Assembly (NCBI GenBank): GCA_964370755.1
Contig: CAYJKL010000039.1
Coordinates: 1 to 5,661 of the forward strand
Length of the DNA stretch: 5,661 bases
From: CAKOSP01 sp964370755
GTDB lineage: Bacteria; Bacillota_I; Bacilli_A; RF39; UBA660
Direction: 5' to 3'
The position numbers were made by a program, and so were the translations under genes. Below are positions 4,079 to 5,661 of the stretch, piece after piece. Below the pieces are notes generated by a model. The model saw only the letters and a list, made by a program, of their open reading frames with translations, did no database searches and was not told the origin of the DNA. The stretch's first letter is position 1. Every line of letters begins with the position of its first letter.

Positions 4079-5661
4079 ATGTTAAAAATAGTAGATGTTA
4101 GTTTAAAATTTGGAACTAAAACCTTATTTGAAAATGTTAATTTAGATTTTACTGATAACTGTTATGGTCTTATAGGGGCTAATGGTGCGGGTAAATCAAC
4201 ATTTTTAAAATTACTTAGTAAAGAAATAGAGACTACTACTGGTGATATTATTACTGGTAAGTCTGAAAGAATGAGTGTTTTAAGACAGAACCATCATATG
4301 TATGATGATAATACAGTTTTAGAAACGGTTATAATGGGAAACAAAGAGTTATATAGTATTATGACTGAGAAAAATGCAATTTATTTGAAAGAAGATTTTA
4401 CTGATGCTGATGGTATTAGAGCAGGGGAACTTGAAAGTATATTTGCTGAGATGAATGGTTGGGGAGCTGAAAGTGAGGCTGCTATACTTCTTGCAGGACT
4501 TGGTATTGATAATGAAATGCTTGGTTTATCTATGAAAGAACTTAAAGATAGTGATAAAGTTAAAGTGTTACTTGCACAAGCTTTATTTATGGAACCTGAT
4601 ATACTTTTACTTGATGAACCTACAAATGGTCTTGATATGAAAAGTAAAGCTTGGCTTGAAGACTTTTTAATTGAATTTAAAAATACTGTTATTGTAGTTT
4701 CACATGATAGACATTTTTTAAATAAAGTTTGTACTCATATCGTTGATATTGATTATGGGAAAATTAAAATGTTTGTTGGTAATTATGATTTTTGGTATGA
4801 ATCAAGTGAACTTATTCAAAGACAAATGAGAGATTCTAATAAAAGAAAAGAAGAAAAGATTAAAGAACTTCAAAGCTTTATTGCAAGATTTAGTGCTAAT
4901 GCATCTAAATCTAAGCAAGCAACTTCTAGAAAAAAACTTTTAGAAAAAATAGAACTTGATGATATTAAACCTTCTAATAGAAAGTATCCTTTTGTTAATT
5001 TTGAATTTGAAAAAGGTTTAACTGGAGAAATACTACATTTAAGTAATGTTAATTATAGTGTTGATGGTAAACAAATTCTTAAAAACTTTAGTTTATATGT
5101 AAATAAAGATGATAAGATTGCTTTAATTGGTACTAATGAAGTTGCTAAAACTGCTCTTCTTAAAATTATAGCTGGCGAGATTGAACCTGATAGTGGTACT
5201 ATTAAAAAAGGTGTTAATACTAATATAGGGTACTTTGCTAAGGATCATGAAGATTTATTTGAAGTAGATAAAACTATGGTAGACTGGCTTAGACAGTATA
5301 GTGATGATACTGATGACTCTTTTGTAAGAGGATTTTTAGGAAGAATGTTATTCTCTGGAGATGATGCACTTAAAAAAGTAAATGTATTATCTGGTGGAGA
5401 AAAAGTAAGATGTGTTTTATCTAAGGTTATGCTTGAGAAAAATAATTTTTTACTTATGGATGAACCTACTAACCACTTAGATATTGAATCTATTACATCT
5501 CTTAATAATGGTTTAACTAAATTTCCTTCATCTTTTATAATTGCTACGTATGATCAACAATTAATTGATACAGCAACTAATAGACTTATTGAAATACTTC
5601 CTGATGGAACATACAGAGATAAATCTATGACTTATGATGAATATATGGAAAAATTTTATAA
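4079..5661 (+). CDS. ykpA: ABC-F family ATPase, YkpA/YbiT type (3' end beyond window)
   Basis: Two ABC ATPase domains with no membrane segments, the layout of ABC-F proteins, which bind the ribosomal E site and adjust translation. The reading frame stays open to the window edge: 527 full codons plus AA, which cannot form a stop. The family is about 540 aa, so only a few residues are missing. Domain 1: Walker A GANGAGKST (33-41), Walker B from D174 to E180, and switch SHD (208-210). Its signature is decayed, SMKELKDS (151-158) instead of LSGGQ. A charged helical linker, the tRNA-interaction arm, covers about 242-297. Domain 2: altered Walker A GTNEVAKTA (351-359), intact LSGGEK (437-442), Walker B with D461-E462, and YD (491-492) where the switch histidine is expected. 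The stretches FARFSANASKSKQATSR-like in the linker and RGFLGRMLFSG in domain 2 are what I recall of YkpA. Antibiotic-resistance ABC-F proteins are less likely. SD GGAGG (4067-4071) supports the start. Confidence 0.92.
   Translation, partial: MLKIVDVSLKFGTKTLFENVNLDFTDNCYGLIGANGAGKSTFLKLLSKEIETTTGDIITGKSERMSVLRQNHHMYDDNTVLETVIMGNKELYSIMTEKNAIYLKEDFTDADGIRAGELESIFAEMNGWGAESEAAILLAGLGIDNEMLGLSMKELKDSDKVKVLLAQALFMEPDILLLDEPTNGLDMKSKAWLEDFLIEFKNTVIVVSHDRHFLNKVCTHIVDIDYGKIKMFVGNYDFWYESSELIQRQMRDSNKRKEEKIKELQSFIARFSANASKSKQATSRKKLLEKIELDDIKPSNRKYPFVNFEFEKGLTGEILHLSNVNYSVDGKQILKNFSLYVNKDDKIALIGTNEVAKTALLKIIAGEIEPDSGTIKKGVNTNIGYFAKDHEDLFEVDKTMVDWLRQYSDDTDDSFVRGFLGRMLFSGDDALKKVNVLSGGEKVRCVLSKVMLEKNNFLLMDEPTNHLDIESITSLNNGLTKFPSSFIIATYDQQLIDTATNRLIEILPDGTYRDKSMTYDEYMEKFY

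Noticed and set aside
4079..5661. ABC-F gene ending at the terminal TAA of the window
   Set aside because: The last three bases are out of frame: the final codon in frame is TAT followed by AA, so the gene continues beyond the window.
1..5661. CRISPR arrays, tRNA or rRNA genes, reverse-strand genes
   Set aside because: No regularly spaced repeats, tRNA-like sequences or credible reverse-strand coding stretches were seen; nearly all of the sequence is taken up by + strand genes.

Overview
The window looks like chromosomal DNA from a low-G+C Gram-positive bacterium (Bacillota: Clostridia, or a related Bacilli/Erysipelotrichia-like gut lineage). The evidence is the very A/T-rich base composition, strong GGAGG-type Shine-Dalgarno (SD) sites, AGA-biased arginine codons and a set of Firmicutes-type proteins. 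The species cannot be named. All genes lie on the + strand.

Layout. (1) 50-2552: a two-gene transcription unit. It encodes a HelD-type superfamily 1 motor that recycles RNA polymerase (678 aa) and, one base later, a Gre-fold protein (154 aa) whose tip carries a GDGWHDN motif instead of the GreA GDLSEN motif. (2) 2553-3495: a short regulatory region, then an Rpn-family PD-(D/E)XK nuclease (283 aa from its SD-supported start). The region holds two perfect copies of the Spo0A-box heptamer TGTCGAA exactly 20 bp apart, followed by a near-consensus sigma-A promoter. The nuclease has a four-residue repeat in its tail and a possible internal start for a 97-residue C-terminal RpnS-type antitoxin. (3) 3496-4030: a Nudix hydrolase resembling Ap4A hydrolases. 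It ends inside an apparent intrinsic terminator. (4) 4079-end: an ABC-F ATPase of the YkpA/YbiT type. It is open at the window edge and lacks only its last few residues.

How they fit together. HelD and the Gre-like protein both belong to families that enter the RNA polymerase secondary channel, and their tight coupling suggests joint action on stalled polymerase. The ABC-F protein would act on the ribosome and the Nudix enzyme on dinucleoside polyphosphates, so the block has a transcription/translation stress flavour. Rpn proteins are known as genes-within-genes toxin-antitoxin systems active against phage. The Rpn gene appears to be a separate transcription unit between housekeeping genes, with its own promoter and possible Spo0A or response-regulator control.

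The best leads are the HelD/Gre-like pair, the TGTCGAA array in front of rpn, the possible intragenic antitoxin, and the ABC-F protein in which one of the two composite ATP sites has decayed at several positions.
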